Positions 17,750 to 27,100 of a stretch of 64,000 nt of DNA are shown here, one piece after another. Positions within the stretch are counted from its first letter, which is position 1. Each line of letters begins with the position of its first letter. The notes below the pieces were generated by a model, which saw nothing but the letters and a program-made list of their open reading frames with translations, was not told the DNA's origin and did not search any database. Source of the stretch: Halalkalicoccus sp. CG83 (GTDB taxonomy: Archaea > Halobacteriota > Halobacteria > Halobacteriales > Halalkalicoccaceae); contig NZ_JAZDDH010000001.1 in assembly GCF_037081715.1 (NCBI RefSeq), positions 806,001 to 870,000 on the forward strand, read 5' to 3'. The position numbers were made by a program, and so were the translations under genes.

Positions 17750-17944
17750 CTACTCTTCACAGACGACTGACTGTATCTCTGAAAAGAGATCAGGGTGATG
17801 CTCAGACAGCACTTTCACGTCTGTTGTTAGCTCTTCATTGATTCGTCGTCTGACCCGAGATGTCGCCTGGTATTTACGCTCATCTCCTTCCTCACCAGCG
17901 AGTTGCTTCCGCTCAGTTTCAGTCAACAACGCACGTGTTTTGGC
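17750..17944 (-). CDS. Small conserved plasmid-type protein
   Basis: 64 residues from MAKTRALLTETERK (78 if read from ATG 17986). The sequence TETERKQLAGEEGDERKYQA then SRVRRRINEELTTDVKVL and HHPDLFSEIQSVVCEE is, from memory, a small protein common on haloarchaeal plasmids and in proviruses: an all-helical, charged product, possibly DNA-binding. It is divergent from the three-gene set at 18133, and short TTAGC-type repeats lie between them, suggesting shared control. Confidence 0.65.
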   Translation of the reverse strand, partial: AKTRALLTETERKQLAGEEGDERKYQATSRVRRRINEELTTDVKVLSEHHPDLFSEIQSVVCEE

Positions 17945-17993
17945 CATACTCTTTCGTTCGCCTATCTCCGTTGTAGTATTTGCCAAATAGTCT

Positions 17994-18060
17994 CTCAGAT
18001 TAGCATATACTCTAAGATTAGCAAATGTGAATACTTATGTAGTTAGCGCATATACTAACT
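17994..18060. repeat. Operator-like direct repeats
   Basis: Three related elements in 67 bp: CTCAGATTAGCATATACT (17994-18011), CTAAGATTAGCAAATG (18012-18027) and GTTAGCGCATATACTAAC (18042-18059), sharing a (A/T)TTAGCNNAT core; the last is partly palindromic. They lie between divergent genes and overlap TATA-like sequence, so they may be binding sites of an autoregulator, or plasmid iterons. Confidence 0.5.
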
Positions 18061-18132
18061 GTTGGGAAGCACATCGCCTTCACAGAAGGCCGGTGTTGCA
18101 GCACCGACCGTGCTTCTCGGGTAGGAGAAGCA

Positions 18133-18336
18133 ATGAGTACTAGCCACTCACCCCCGGAAAACAGTATCGTCTCGTCAACTGACGAGTACATCCGTGGCCC
18201 GTTCTGGGAACCGGCAGCGATCCCGAACGCGACCACCTACTGGCAATCTACCAGTTGTAATCGTGAATCGATCCACGAGCGGGACCTCCATCGCGAGCGC
18301 TTTCACGCCGTGGATTGTGAGGTGCGCCAGTGCTGA
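18133..18336 (+). CDS. Small conserved hypothetical, operon gene 1
   Basis: 67 residues, MSTSHSPPENSIVSSTDEYI. Central WEPAAIPNATTYWQSTSC and HERDLHRERFHAVDCE look like a small His/Cys protein. It overlaps the next gene (GTG start at 18330 within its last codons), and the same trio in this order occurs, as I recall, in haloarchaeal plasmids and integrated elements. Function unknown. Confidence 0.65.
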   Translation: MSTSHSPPENSIVSSTDEYIRGPFWEPAAIPNATTYWQSTSCNRESIHERDLHRERFHAVDCEVRQC

Positions 18337-18665
18337 TCACCGCACCTGCAGCACAGCTCCTCGCCGGCTACCGACCCGAGGAGACCCGCTGTAGCTACTG
18401 CAAGACGCCCCTCCAGGAGGGCGATCCCGTCACCGCCTACGCGGTTCGATACGCCGGCGACGAGACCTGGTCGGTTCCACGCCTCTACTGTCGGACCTGT
18501 CGACCGGCGACCGTTTCCGATCCGACGCTCGGCGCGACCGAACTGCTGGCCGAGGCTCGTCTCGGCTGTACGATGGACGCCGCGACCCAGACGTCGTCGC
18601 TGACGCTTCTGGGTATCGAGCGCGTCGTTCGCAGCGATCCGGAGGACGGTCGTGCCACGCTCTGA
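18330..18665 (+). CDS. Zinc-finger-like protein, operon gene 2
   Basis: 111 residues from GTG 18330. A Cys2-Cys2 site, CSYCKTPLQEGDPV (residues about 21-34) and LYCRTCRP (about 53-60), frames a small zinc-ribbon fold; the remainder is helical (TELLAEARLGCTMDAATQ). It overlaps both neighbours by 7 and 14 bp, so the trio is translated as a coupled operon. Likely a nucleic-acid or protein-binding accessory of a plasmid or virus. No enzymatic signature. Confidence 0.7.
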   Translation: MLITAPAAQLLAGYRPEETRCSYCKTPLQEGDPVTAYAVRYAGDETWSVPRLYCRTCRPATVSDPTLGATELLAEARLGCTMDAATQTSSLTLLGIERVVRSDPEDGRATL

Positions 18666-19275
18666 GGGTTCCTCGGCGGAAGACCCGATGGGTTCGCGTC
18701 TTGCCCGTCTCGAACGAGAGACCGTTCGGGAGGGCTCGCTCGAGATGGCCGCCGTCAGACGCCTCCTGCATGGCCTGAGCGACACGACCGCTGAGACCGA
18801 TCCCATCGCGAAGGTCGACGCGATCGTCGAGCGGGTCGACGAACTCGAGACCGAAGTCCAGCATCTGCGAGCCCAACTGCGAGCCCAGCGCAACCAGCAG
18901 AGGGGTACCAAGAAGCAGCGCGCCAAACGCCTCGCACGCAACGAGGTGCTCCGTCAGATCGATCGCGAGACGAACCCGATCGGCAACGGTGGATCGGTCG
19001 ATGTCCCGGCGATCATCACAATGGGTCATGGGTTTGGCGTCGAACTTACCCATAAGACCGTCGGTGACGCGTTCGGCGCGCTCGCGACCGAGTGGGACTG
19101 CTTCGAGTGCCAACCCGGCAGCGGCACGAAGAGCGGTGCGAACAAACGGCTGGTTGCGGCCGGCGACGACGTCCCGGACGCGCTGTGGCAGATCTATGAG
19201 GACGAAATCGGCGAGGAAGCAACCGAGAGGCACGCTTTCGCCGAAAGTAGCGAGTCGACGAACGGAGGCCGCTGA
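18652..19275 (+). CDS. Coiled-coil wHTH-like protein, operon gene 3
   Basis: 207 residues from GTG 18652. Residues about 50-105 form a coiled coil (IVERVDELETEVQHLRAQLR) followed by a basic segment (GTKKQRAKRLARNE). The C-terminal 75 residues (VDVPAIITMGHGFGVELTHK, then VGDAFGALATEW) look like a winged-helix domain, and GTKSGANKRLVA a wing. The architecture suggests a dimeric DNA-binding protein carried by a mobile replicon. Overlaps the previous gene by 14 bp. Confidence 0.7.
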   Translation: MPRSEGSSAEDPMGSRLARLERETVREGSLEMAAVRRLLHGLSDTTAETDPIAKVDAIVERVDELETEVQHLRAQLRAQRNQQRGTKKQRAKRLARNEVLRQIDRETNPIGNGGSVDVPAIITMGHGFGVELTHKTVGDAFGALATEWDCFECQPGSGTKSGANKRLVAAGDDVPDALWQIYEDEIGEEATERHAFAESSESTNGGR

Positions 19276-19471
19276 GACGATGCTCGTTCAACCGGTCGTC
19301 CCACCGCCCTTGAACTAGCGCACTACTTGGGTCGTACTGCTGGCTGTATACAAGGGGCAAGTAGCGGGGGGTACACCGCCTCGCACCGCTTCGCATGCTG
19401 AGTGCGAGACGGACCGCACCCGTCTCTTCGCTACTTTCGACGAAAGCGAACTCGTCGGGTGAGGCTGCTTG

Positions 19472-19516
19472 CTTCTTCGATATCAGTTGGCGTGGTTAAT
19501 GATATCAAGAAGAGAC
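19472..19516. repeat. Imperfect inverted repeat
   Basis: TCTTCGATATCA and, after 14 bases, TGATATCAAGAAGA form an imperfect inverted repeat (two extra bases in the right arm). It lies about 200 bp past the end of the operon. It could be a terminator-like hairpin or the end of a lost element. Confidence 0.35.
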
Positions 19517-19570
19517 GTCTGTCGTTTAATGCACCCTAAAATCGCGAATATCTGCTACTCATCTAGACCG

Positions 19571-19816
19571 TGATCAGTACCTGAACTGGCTGGTAGCTTC
19601 CAGAAGTGATACTCCCCGTCCCTGGTGGTCCGTGGAGCGAGACGGTTGGCGGGAGGTAGCCCTTGTGGATGCCGTTGAGGATCGTCGCGAGTTCGCGCTG
19701 TTGTTTCTCGCGAGCGATGATCCATCAGGTTCGGCCAGCGGATTGAGCGCGCTTTTGTCGGCAAGGACGCTGTCATCAGGAGTCGTCTCATCGAATAAGT
19801 CGCCGTACTTCTTCAT
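19571..19816 (-). pseudogene. orc1/cdc6 5' fragment, frameshifted
   Basis: Reading from ATG 19816 the frame gives MKKYGDLFDETTPDDSVLAD, then KSALNPLAEPD, the N-terminus of haloarchaeal Orc1/Cdc6 initiators. A shift near 19727 moves the frame to one reading EKQQRELATILNGIHKGYLP and then PPTVSLHGPPGTG, which is the Walker A region; the Lys-Thr that should follow is replaced by unrelated sequence. So about 70 codons of a 350-500-codon initiator gene remain, interrupted and cut inside the P-loop. It supports the view that this segment was once a self-replicating or origin-bearing unit. No convincing ORB motif was found on either side. Confidence 0.78.
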
Positions 19817-20172
19817 GGTTGCATGGGGGGTTGTTTTATTGAGATCCCAGCGGAACTACGTGTATGTGTCTACTCGCCTCATGTAAACCTCGCTGCGTTC
19901 GTCTTCGATTCCCCAGGAACGATACCGGGTCAGCCCTAGTGGACGCTTCTACTGCCGACTCTGAAGCTTGTTGCTCCACTGACAGTCCACTACCGTACTG
20001 ACCAGGAAAAACCGAGCCACAACTGGAGATGAGACTCGCGAAAGCTAATCAGGCTCGTCGTTCGTTCTATGAATGGGGCCGAAAAGAGCCGATTCAGTGT
20101 GACTACCAGTAGATTTGTAGACGAATATTGATCGTTTCTACTAATCATTGTGGAGATATGATAGAAAAACAC
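19817..20172. other. Intergenic, about 360 bp
   Basis: Upstream flank of the orc1 fragment, where an origin would lie if intact. A G6 run at 19827-19832 precedes AT-rich bases, but I cannot fit a haloarchaeal ORB consensus. No gene seen. Confidence 0.3.
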
Positions 20173-20192
20173 ATAACGATCAATATCGTTAT
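20173..20192. promoter_or_regulatory. Perfect palindrome over TATA region
   Basis: ATAACGAT, four bases (CAAT), then ATCGTTAT: a perfect 8-bp inverted repeat ending 14 nt before ATG 20207 and overlapping the AT-rich TTATATAG. Position and symmetry fit a dimeric repressor operator. Confidence 0.5.
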
Positions 20193-20206
20193 ATAGGGTG
20201 GTGAGG

Positions 20207-20410
20207 ATGGTGCAACAAGCCCTGGTCGAAGAGATTCGTGAGCTCCAGACCCGTATCGAGGAACAGGACCAGCGAATAGCGAAACTCGAACGACGGCTCC
20301 AAGCCCTGAACCGCCGCCGGTCACCCTGCCCTCGTTGTGATCAGGGCGAGATCGTTCGAAACGACGATCGAGTTCACTGTTCCTCCTGTGACTACGCCCG
20401 TTCCCTATAA
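20207..20410 (+). CDS. Coiled-coil zinc-ribbon protein
   Basis: 67 residues from ATG 20207 (GTG 20198 adds three). A helix of heptads (EEIRELQTRIEEQDQRIAKL) is followed by a four-Cys ribbon, CPRCDQGEIVRNDDR and CSSCDYA (Cys about 41, 44, 58, 61). It is a small, probably dimeric, zinc protein of a type common next to haloarchaeal mobile genes. A perfect palindrome lies over its promoter, suggesting tight regulation, perhaps by itself. Confidence 0.7.
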   Translation: MVQQALVEEIRELQTRIEEQDQRIAKLERRLQALNRRRSPCPRCDQGEIVRNDDRVHCSSCDYARSL

Positions 20411-20442
20411 GCACTGTTCGCTGCGAACGTGAACCAGGGAGC

Positions 20443-20705
20443 TCAGATTGCTAGTGGGAATAGCATGGTGAAGAGCAAACGTGATCTACCCTTTAGCGAC
20501 CTCCCTCTGTTCGATTCCCGTCGGTGGCTCAACCACGCGCTGGTCAGCATGTACTTGGTGGTCCGAAGATCGTGTTTGTCTTTCTTTACAAGACCCGTGT
20601 TGAGTAACGTATCGAGAACGGGGTAGAGCCGGCCATGGCGACTCTCTGATTCACAGTACCGTTCGTATTTGTATCCCTCTCAAGGCCTTTCGGGTCGTTG
20701 AGACC
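20443..20705 (-). pseudogene. PadR regulator, frameshifted
   Basis: The reverse strand reads LLIICGLNDPKGLE in one frame and, after a one-base shift near 20657-20663, YKYERYCESESRHGRLYP, then VLDTLLNTGLVKKDKHDLRTT and KYMLTSAWLSHRRE in another, ending at a stop at 20443-20445. This is the PadR fold: GLxDPxGL, the GRLYPxLDTL recognition helix and the wing. It resembles the intact regulator at 4987-5268 (HGRLYPNLDTLVDKGLVKK). The first helix is missing or degenerate. One base loss or gain inactivates it. Confidence 0.72.
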
Positions 20706-21361
20706 GCAGATAATTAACAGAAAATCTCAGATGAAGTATAAAAATTCCTCCCGATTACATATCACGGCTCAAATGTATACACTACAGCGACGCGGAATAT
20801 CATAACGCGTCGCCTTAGGAACATTTACTCTGTTTCTACGCCTTCGCTCGCTGAGAGTAGCGCTACCAGCCGTATCACACAGTCATTAATTGGTCAAACC
20901 GATTTCTTGCACGTCGTTTCATACCGTTTCTCAACGGCTCCCTTCGTGCGAGGTGTGAATCTGGATCCTACCTTGCCAACGCGCTGTAGTAGTCACTACC
21001 GATAAAGTCGCTAAATGGCACCGGCGGGGTGCGTCATGACCATGAGCGCAACACCAGAGAGTTCGTCCGTTTCTCAGGGTCTCTCTGGTAACCCGCCAGC
21101 CCCATGAGGGACTAGCCGCCGCGAGACAAATATAACTACTGTTCACACGTCAGATAGTGGGCTCTGTAACCGGTCTCTGTCCCTTTACAGCGGCTCATCC
21201 CCAAGAGGAACCGGTTGTGATGTACTGAAGGACACGAATTCGTGGCAACTCGCAGTAAACATAACTCAAATTACCAATCCGTAGATTATTATATAATAGT
21301 GTTGTTGGATTATTGCGCCATGTCCAAATCTCGTTCTAACGAAAGGAGTGCTGACAACAAA
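20706..21361. other. Intergenic, about 650 bp
   Basis: Contains AT-rich tracts (20750-20780, 21270-21310) and no frame with credible coding character. A reverse frame at 20931-21146 has low-complexity content only. Confidence 0.3.
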
Positions 21362-21625
21362 CTAACGGCATATTCCCGTCCAAGGATCGAATATCCGTCG
21401 CATTGACACAAGACATCGTACTTGACAGATGGAACACCAATCGGGCGTCTCGGCGCGTATTGGTATATTCTCGATCAGAATGGCTGTGCAGTAAGCAACG
21501 GGTACCACGAGATCTTTTGCGACGAACGCGGAGATTACATCGGAAGGCGTAGCAGTCATACTGAACCGGTTGTACTTTACAGCGAACCCACCGATTCGTA
21601 GCCAAACGCGTCGATCGCTTACCAC
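21362..21625 (-). CDS. Doubtful hypothetical protein
   Basis: 87 codons, MVSDRRVWLRIGGFAVKYN, continuing FVAKDLVVPVAYCTAIL. Composition is protein-like with beta character, and the last third (DWCSICQVRCLVSMRR) is Cys-rich. I do not recognise it; it may be the 5' part of a broken gene. Confidence 0.3.
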   Translation of the reverse strand: MVSDRRVWLRIGGFAVKYNRFSMTATPSDVISAFVAKDLVVPVAYCTAILIENIPIRAETPDWCSICQVRCLVSMRRIFDPWTGICR

Positions 21626-21690
21626 AGGGTGATCTCCCGACCCGATTCGGAGCGTTTCTCGACCAAGAGGTCGGTTCTCTTATCGTATTA

Positions 21691-21703
21691 TTAGGTCCCC
21701 TGA
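21691..21703. promoter_or_regulatory. Possible DtxR/Idr-type operator
   Basis: TTAGGTCCCCTGA is an imperfect TTAGG-N3-CCTAA-like palindrome, 115 bp before the aminotransferase start. Haloarchaeal iron regulators of the DtxR family use TTAGG/CCTAA-type sites; the match here has one mismatch and is weak evidence. Confidence 0.25.
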
Positions 21704-21817
21704 TCCCCGATGGATTTATGAGGTCTAGTTCAGGTGAAAATACTGCATGTGGACCTCCCGACCAGTAAAGAACGCGTATTGGCTATCGAAACTAACACAT
21801 GACGTGAGTAGTACGAA

Positions 21818-23182
21818 ATGAACTATACCGAGAGCGGAAACAGCGCGATTCTCGCCCACCAGGCCGAGCGAGAGTCGAATGCACGGACCTACCCCCGTCA
21901 CCTGCCGCTGGCTATCCAAGAAGCCCATGGCATTACTGTCACAGACATGGATGGCAACGATTACTATGATTGTCTTGCGGGGGCAGGGACGCTCGCCCTC
22001 GGCCATAATCATCCCCGGGTAGTCGAGACGATGAAGCAGGCGCTCGACGCTGATCGGCCCATTCACACCCTCGACATCTCGACGCCAGCGAAAGCACGCT
22101 TCATTGATACGCTCTTCGAAAGCCTTCCTGATGAGTTTAGGAACTCGGCGAAAGTGCAGTTCTGTAGTCCAGCGGGGACGGACGCGGTCGAAGCCGCCCT
22201 CAAGCTCGTGAAGACCGCAACGGACAACCGGACGATTCTGGGCTTCCAGGGTGCATATCACGGAATGACTAATGGCGCCCTCTCATTGATGGGTGATACC
22301 GACGCCAAGGAATCGATCCCAGGATTGATGGCCGATGTACACCATCTTCCCTATCCCTATGACTACCGCTGCCCCTTTGGGGTCGGTGGTGAGGACGGTC
22401 ATCGCCTCGCGAGTTCCTACGTCGAGAATCTCCTCGAGGACCCGGAGAGCGGTATCACCGATCCCGCGGGAATGATTCTGGAACCCGTCCAGGGCGAGGG
22501 AGGGGCGATCCCCGCGCCGGGTGAGTGGCTCCGAGAGATGCGACGCATCACGCATGACCATGACATCCCACTAATCGTCGATGAGATTCAGGCCGGGCTG
22601 GGCCGCACGGGAGAGACCTACGCCTTCGAGCACGCGGATATTACGCCCGACATGATCACGCTCTCGAAGGCCATTGGTGGTGGTCTGCCGCTTGCAGTCG
22701 TTGTCTACGATGAGTCGCTCGATGTCTGGGAACCCGGCGCTCACGCGGGGACGTTCCGCGGTAACCAGCTCGCAATGGCCGCCGGCGAAACGACCATCGA
22801 CTACATGCTCGAGAACGACCTTGACGACCACGCTGCTAACGTCGGGGCCCGATTGCGCGACAAGCTCGAAACCATGGCTGAGCGCTTCGACGTGGTCGGG
22901 GACGTTCGTGGACGTGGTCTCATGCTTGGCGTTGAGTTCGTCGACCTTGATGCTGAGTGGCAGGGTGCTGGTCCACTCGCACCAAACGCTGATTTCGCGA
23001 AGGCCGTTCAAGCTGAGTGTTTCGACCGCGGACTGATCATCGAACTCGGTGGGCGCGCAAGTGCCACCGTGCGGTTCCTTCCACCATTGATCGTATCGAA
23101 AAAGCAGGTTGACGATATTGCTGCGATCTTCAGCGAAGCCGTCGCTGCGGTTGCGAACACTGATAAGGACCAACGGAGGTGA
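21818..23182 (+). CDS. dat: Diaminobutyrate aminotransferase
   Basis: 454 residues, class III PLP aminotransferase, cytoplasmic. The GxGxxxLGHNHPRV segment, the phosphate loop PAGTDAVEAALK, YHGMTNGALS, the ILEPVQGEGG and VDEIQAGLGRTG segments and the PLP lysine in TLSKAIGGGLP are all present. The combination and length fit L-2,4-diaminobutyrate:2-oxoglutarate aminotransferase of the Dat/RhbA type. In haloarchaeal siderophore clusters this gene is followed by a diaminobutyrate decarboxylase and IucA/IucC-like synthetases; here nothing related follows for 800 bp. It could serve another diamine route, or be left over from a cluster. Ectoine EctB is a close alternative, but the ectABC genes are absent too. 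Confidence 0.82.
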   Translation: MNYTESGNSAILAHQAERESNARTYPRHLPLAIQEAHGITVTDMDGNDYYDCLAGAGTLALGHNHPRVVETMKQALDADRPIHTLDISTPAKARFIDTLFESLPDEFRNSAKVQFCSPAGTDAVEAALKLVKTATDNRTILGFQGAYHGMTNGALSLMGDTDAKESIPGLMADVHHLPYPYDYRCPFGVGGEDGHRLASSYVENLLEDPESGITDPAGMILEPVQGEGGAIPAPGEWLREMRRITHDHDIPLIVDEIQAGLGRTGETYAFEHADITPDMITLSKAIGGGLPLAVVVYDESLDVWEPGAHAGTFRGNQLAMAAGETTIDYMLENDLDDHAANVGARLRDKLETMAERFDVVGDVRGRGLMLGVEFVDLDAEWQGAGPLAPNADFAKAVQAECFDRGLIIELGGRASATVRFLPPLIVSKKQVDDIAAIFSEAVAAVANTDKDQRR

Positions 23183-23997
23183 ATGCCTACTCGGAGATGA
23201 CCTGTTCCTCGGAGCGGCGGTTGGGAGTGTTTCTACTCTGCAGAGAGCCAACCCGAGACTCACAGGAGCTCTCTGCCTAATGAGGTTCATCGTCTCTGCT
23301 TTTAAACAGCATAGTGAGTCATCCAATTTCTCTTTGCGATCAGCCGTTTCCCGAGGTACGGTGATAGCGACCGTATCGCTAAGCCACCGTCAGCTAGAGA
23401 TACACAAAAGTACATGCCTATTGGTCCGAGACTAAAAACCGGAAAGGAGTTCGTCCATTACTTCCGAATATTTCATGTATAGTGGGAGAAGTTGGGCATA
23501 CTTCCCCCACTGTCAGAGGCTGGATACTGGCGGAGTCTCCCTGGAATACTTCATCGACTCCGGAGTACCCATCTAATACTCCATTATTCTACTAAGTTAA
23601 ATGCTTGTGTTGGTTATATCACTCAGTTATAGAGTGGGAAGAAATATCAGTGTAATGTTATTTCGGATTCTGAGATTGAATCTATGATTTAAGCCACTAG
23701 CATAGGTTTTAGCGAGGACACCGGGAAAGGCGCTCATCCATTTCTCTTGCGGACATTCCTGTAAATGAGCACGTTGAGTTCTCACTTTCGCGATCTTCTG
23801 TCCGCTCAGCGGACCTAGTCCGGTATTGCTTGGTATCTTCTCTCCTACCCGTTATCTGGACACCATTTCATTTCGTATCTTTCATATGTGAAATTCAAAA
23901 AGGCAACTCCATTGAGACTAGGTATTGATCAGAAGTATAAGTATTATAACTCTATATATCTATCATAATTGCGCCACCATATTTTGAAATCATAAGG
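23183..23997. other. Intergenic, about 810 bp, AT-rich
   Basis: No frame with coding character. The right part (23870-23970) is very AT-rich and contains CTATATATCTATCATAA, a TATA-like region about 35-45 nt before the small leader gene at 23998. Confidence 0.35.
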
Positions 23998-24177
23998 ATG
24001 AAATACCCAAATTCTGTATCGCGTGCTATTAATGGAGAGAAATGGAATCGGTGGAATCTGTGCTCAGCAGAACGATCTTCGGCCTCGGGCGACCAGATTC
24101 AAACGCGGCTTACTGCACTCGTGATGGAACCATTTGGCGTCGATCTATTTGAAGGATCTCCGTATGAGCTACGCTGA
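23998..24177 (+). CDS. Small leader ORF before beta-helix gene
   Basis: 59 codons, MKYPNSVSRAINGEKWNRWN to a TGA at 24175-24177. It overlaps the beta-helix start (ATG 24164) by 14 bp, so reading it could couple translation of the big gene. A TATA-like stretch lies 35-45 nt before its ATG, whereas none lies at that distance from ATG 24164. The inverted second cassette also has a small ORF overlapping its beta-helix gene (52306-52404), though the two peptides show no clear similarity. Confidence 0.45.
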   Translation: MKYPNSVSRAINGEKWNRWNLCSAERSSASGDQIQTRLTALVMEPFGVDLFEGSPYELR

Positions 24178-27100
24178 TGTAGATGTCCTAGGGGCCGTAG
24201 AATCGTCGTCCATTGCTGGCGGAGCCCAGTACGATGGAAAGCTTCATCCGTCGGACGCCGATACCGAGGTATCGACCGCCGATGGGCTTCTGAGCGCGCT
24301 CGACGGCTCCAGCGACGTCATCGCGATCGCGAACGACGCGGTGATCGACCTCACCGGCGAGAACCAGATCGACCTCGGTTCCAAAACCCTCGTCTCCTAT
24401 CGCGGACGGAACGGACAGGAGGGTGCCCTGATCCGAACCGACAGCCGCGGCTACTATGGAACCCGCCCCTACACGCTGTTCGATTCGGCGGGTAGCCCGC
24501 GTGTGACGGGTCTTCGCATCAGAGGTGCTCGAGCCACGGGGGGATTCACCCGCTGGGACTACGACGACAACCTCGCTCAGGCCATCCGGCTTCGCGGTCC
24601 CGGCGGCGAAGTCGACAACTGCGAGCTCTTCGGCTGGACCTGGAACGCCGTCCACCTCAAAGGTGACGGAGAGAGCACGGTTACCGAGGCGGAGGTCCAC
24701 CACAACCACATCCACAAATCCTACCAACTCGGATATGGTTACGGGATCACCATTAGACGTGGGTTCGGCGAGATCCATCACAACTACTTCGACGAGACCC
24801 GCCACACCATCGCCGGATACGGCTGGTGGAACTCGGGGTTCGTCGTCGAGAACAACGTCTTCGGGCCGCGCCACTACTCCCATACCGTCGACATGCACTG
24901 CCTCGAGGAGAACCGGGCCACCGCTCGCGTCGGCGATGATCCGAACGACCCTGACTACGATCTTCGCGCAGGCGGCGAGATGCGGGTCCGCAACAACACC
25001 TTCTGCATGGACCAGGGGGTCCACGGTGGGGGGATCAACGCGATTGCGATCCGTGGCGTCCCGTGGGATGGGGTCTGGATCGAGAACAACCGGTTCGCAC
25101 ACTCCCAGCGGCCACCGTACAACAGCGGCAACGATCAGGAGGGGTTCGCCTGGCGCCAGGTCAACCTCAACCTCTCGGGATGGGACCCCATCCCGCAGGA
25201 CGACGAGGGCTATACGCGGAACTGGAACGACACCGACAACCAGTTCGGTGCACCCGATACGCCCTGGGAATCGGGGTATGGTGCCCCGGTCAACCTCGTC
25301 GGAGGAGGTGGCGAGGAGCCGGAGGAAGACGAAGACCAAGAGGACGAAGACCAAGAGGACGAAGAGGACGAGGAAGACGAGGAGGAAGAACAGGACGGGC
25401 GGGACGTGATCACGGTCTCTGGCGGCGGGTCGACCACCTACTACGAGTTCGAGTTCAGCGTCGACGGCGACGTCGAGAAATCGGAGGAGTACGGCGCGAC
25501 GATCAACTCCTACGACCAGATCAGCGGGTCGACGGTGTCGGGTCGAACCACCAACGAGCCGGATTCGTTCGCTTACACCGGCGAGATCGCCAGTTTCGAG
25601 GCCGACGACGGCATCGAGGTGCGGATCAACGGCGAACCGGTCGATCCCGACACGCTCGGCGAGGACGAGGAAGACGAGGAGGACGAGGAGGAGGGAGAGG
25701 ACGTCGTCACGATCAACGGACGGGGCGAGACGGTCTACTACACGTTCAGCGTCGACGGTGGCGTCGAGAAATCGAACGCGAACGATGCGACGATCAACGA
25801 GTCCGACTCGATCATCGGCTACAGCGACTTCGATACGATCGTTACCGGTCGGACAACCAATCAGTCCGATTCGTTCGTCCTCGAGGGAGAGATCACGAGC
25901 TTCAGCACCAGCAGCACCGGCGGTCCCGCCGCGATATCGCTGGGCGGCGAATCCATTACTCCCGACGAGTTCGGCGAGACGGTGATCACGATCGCCGATC
26001 GGGGGGCGACGGCACGCTACGAACTCGAATTCAGCGTCAATGCCGATATCGAGAAGTCCGAACAGTACGGCGCAACGATCGACTCCACCGATCAGGTCAA
26101 CGGCACGGCGGTGTCGGGCCAAACCACGGACGAACCCGACTCGTACGTCTTCTCGGGCGCGTTAACCGAGTTCAGGGCGGACGAAGCGGTCGACGTGTCG
26201 TTCAACGGCCAATCCACCGGCCTCTGGATCGAAAGTGAAGAGCAAGAACTAGAGGAGGAAGAACAGGACGAGCGGGACGTGATCACGGTCTCCGGCGGCG
26301 GATCGACCACCTACTACGAGTTCGAGTTCAGCGTCGACGGCGACGTCGAGAAGTCCGAGCAGTACGGCGCGACGATCAATTCCTACGATCAGATCAGCGG
26401 GTCGACGGTATCGGGACGAACCACCAACGAACCTGATTCGTTCGCTTACACTGGTGAAATCACCAGTTTCGAGGCCGACGACGGCATCGAGGTGCAGATC
26501 AATGGTGAATCGGTCGATCCCGATACGCTCGGCGAAGACGAAGAGGAAGAAGAAGAGCAAGACGACCAGGACGTGATCACGGTTGCCGGCGGCGGATCGA
26601 CCACCTACTATGAGTTCGAATTCAGTATAAGCGGCGACGTCGAGAAATCCGAGCAGTACGGCGCGACGATCAACTCCTACGACCAGATCAGCGGCTCGAC
26701 GGTGTCGGGTCGAACCACCAATGAACCGGATTCGTTCGCCTACACCGGCGAGATCGTCAGCTTCGAGGCTGACGAGGGCATCGAGGTACAGATCAACGGC
26801 GAAGAAGTCGATCCCGATACGCTCGGCGAGGACGAGGAGGAAGAGGAGGACGAAGAGGATGTGCTGACGATCAACGGGCAGGGCGAGACGGTCTACTACA
26901 CGTTCAGCGTCGACGGTGGCGTCGAGAAATCGAACGCGAACGATGCGACGATTAACGAGTTCGACTCGATCATCGGCTACAACGACTACGATACGATCGT
27001 TACCGGCCGGACGACCACCCAATCTGACTCGTTCGTCCTTGAAGGCGACATCACGAGCTTCAGCACGAGCAGTACCGGCGACCCCGGTGACATCTCGATC

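Noticed and set aside
19817-20172. Replication origin (ORB sites) next to the orc1 fragment.
   Set aside because: A G6 run and scattered AT-rich bases were seen, but no sequence fits the haloarchaeal ORB consensus well enough to call an origin.
25320-25400. A CRISPR-like or tandem DNA repeat because of the GAGGACGAAGA pattern.
   Set aside because: It is codon-level Asp/Glu repetition inside the beta-helix gene, in frame with no spacer structure.
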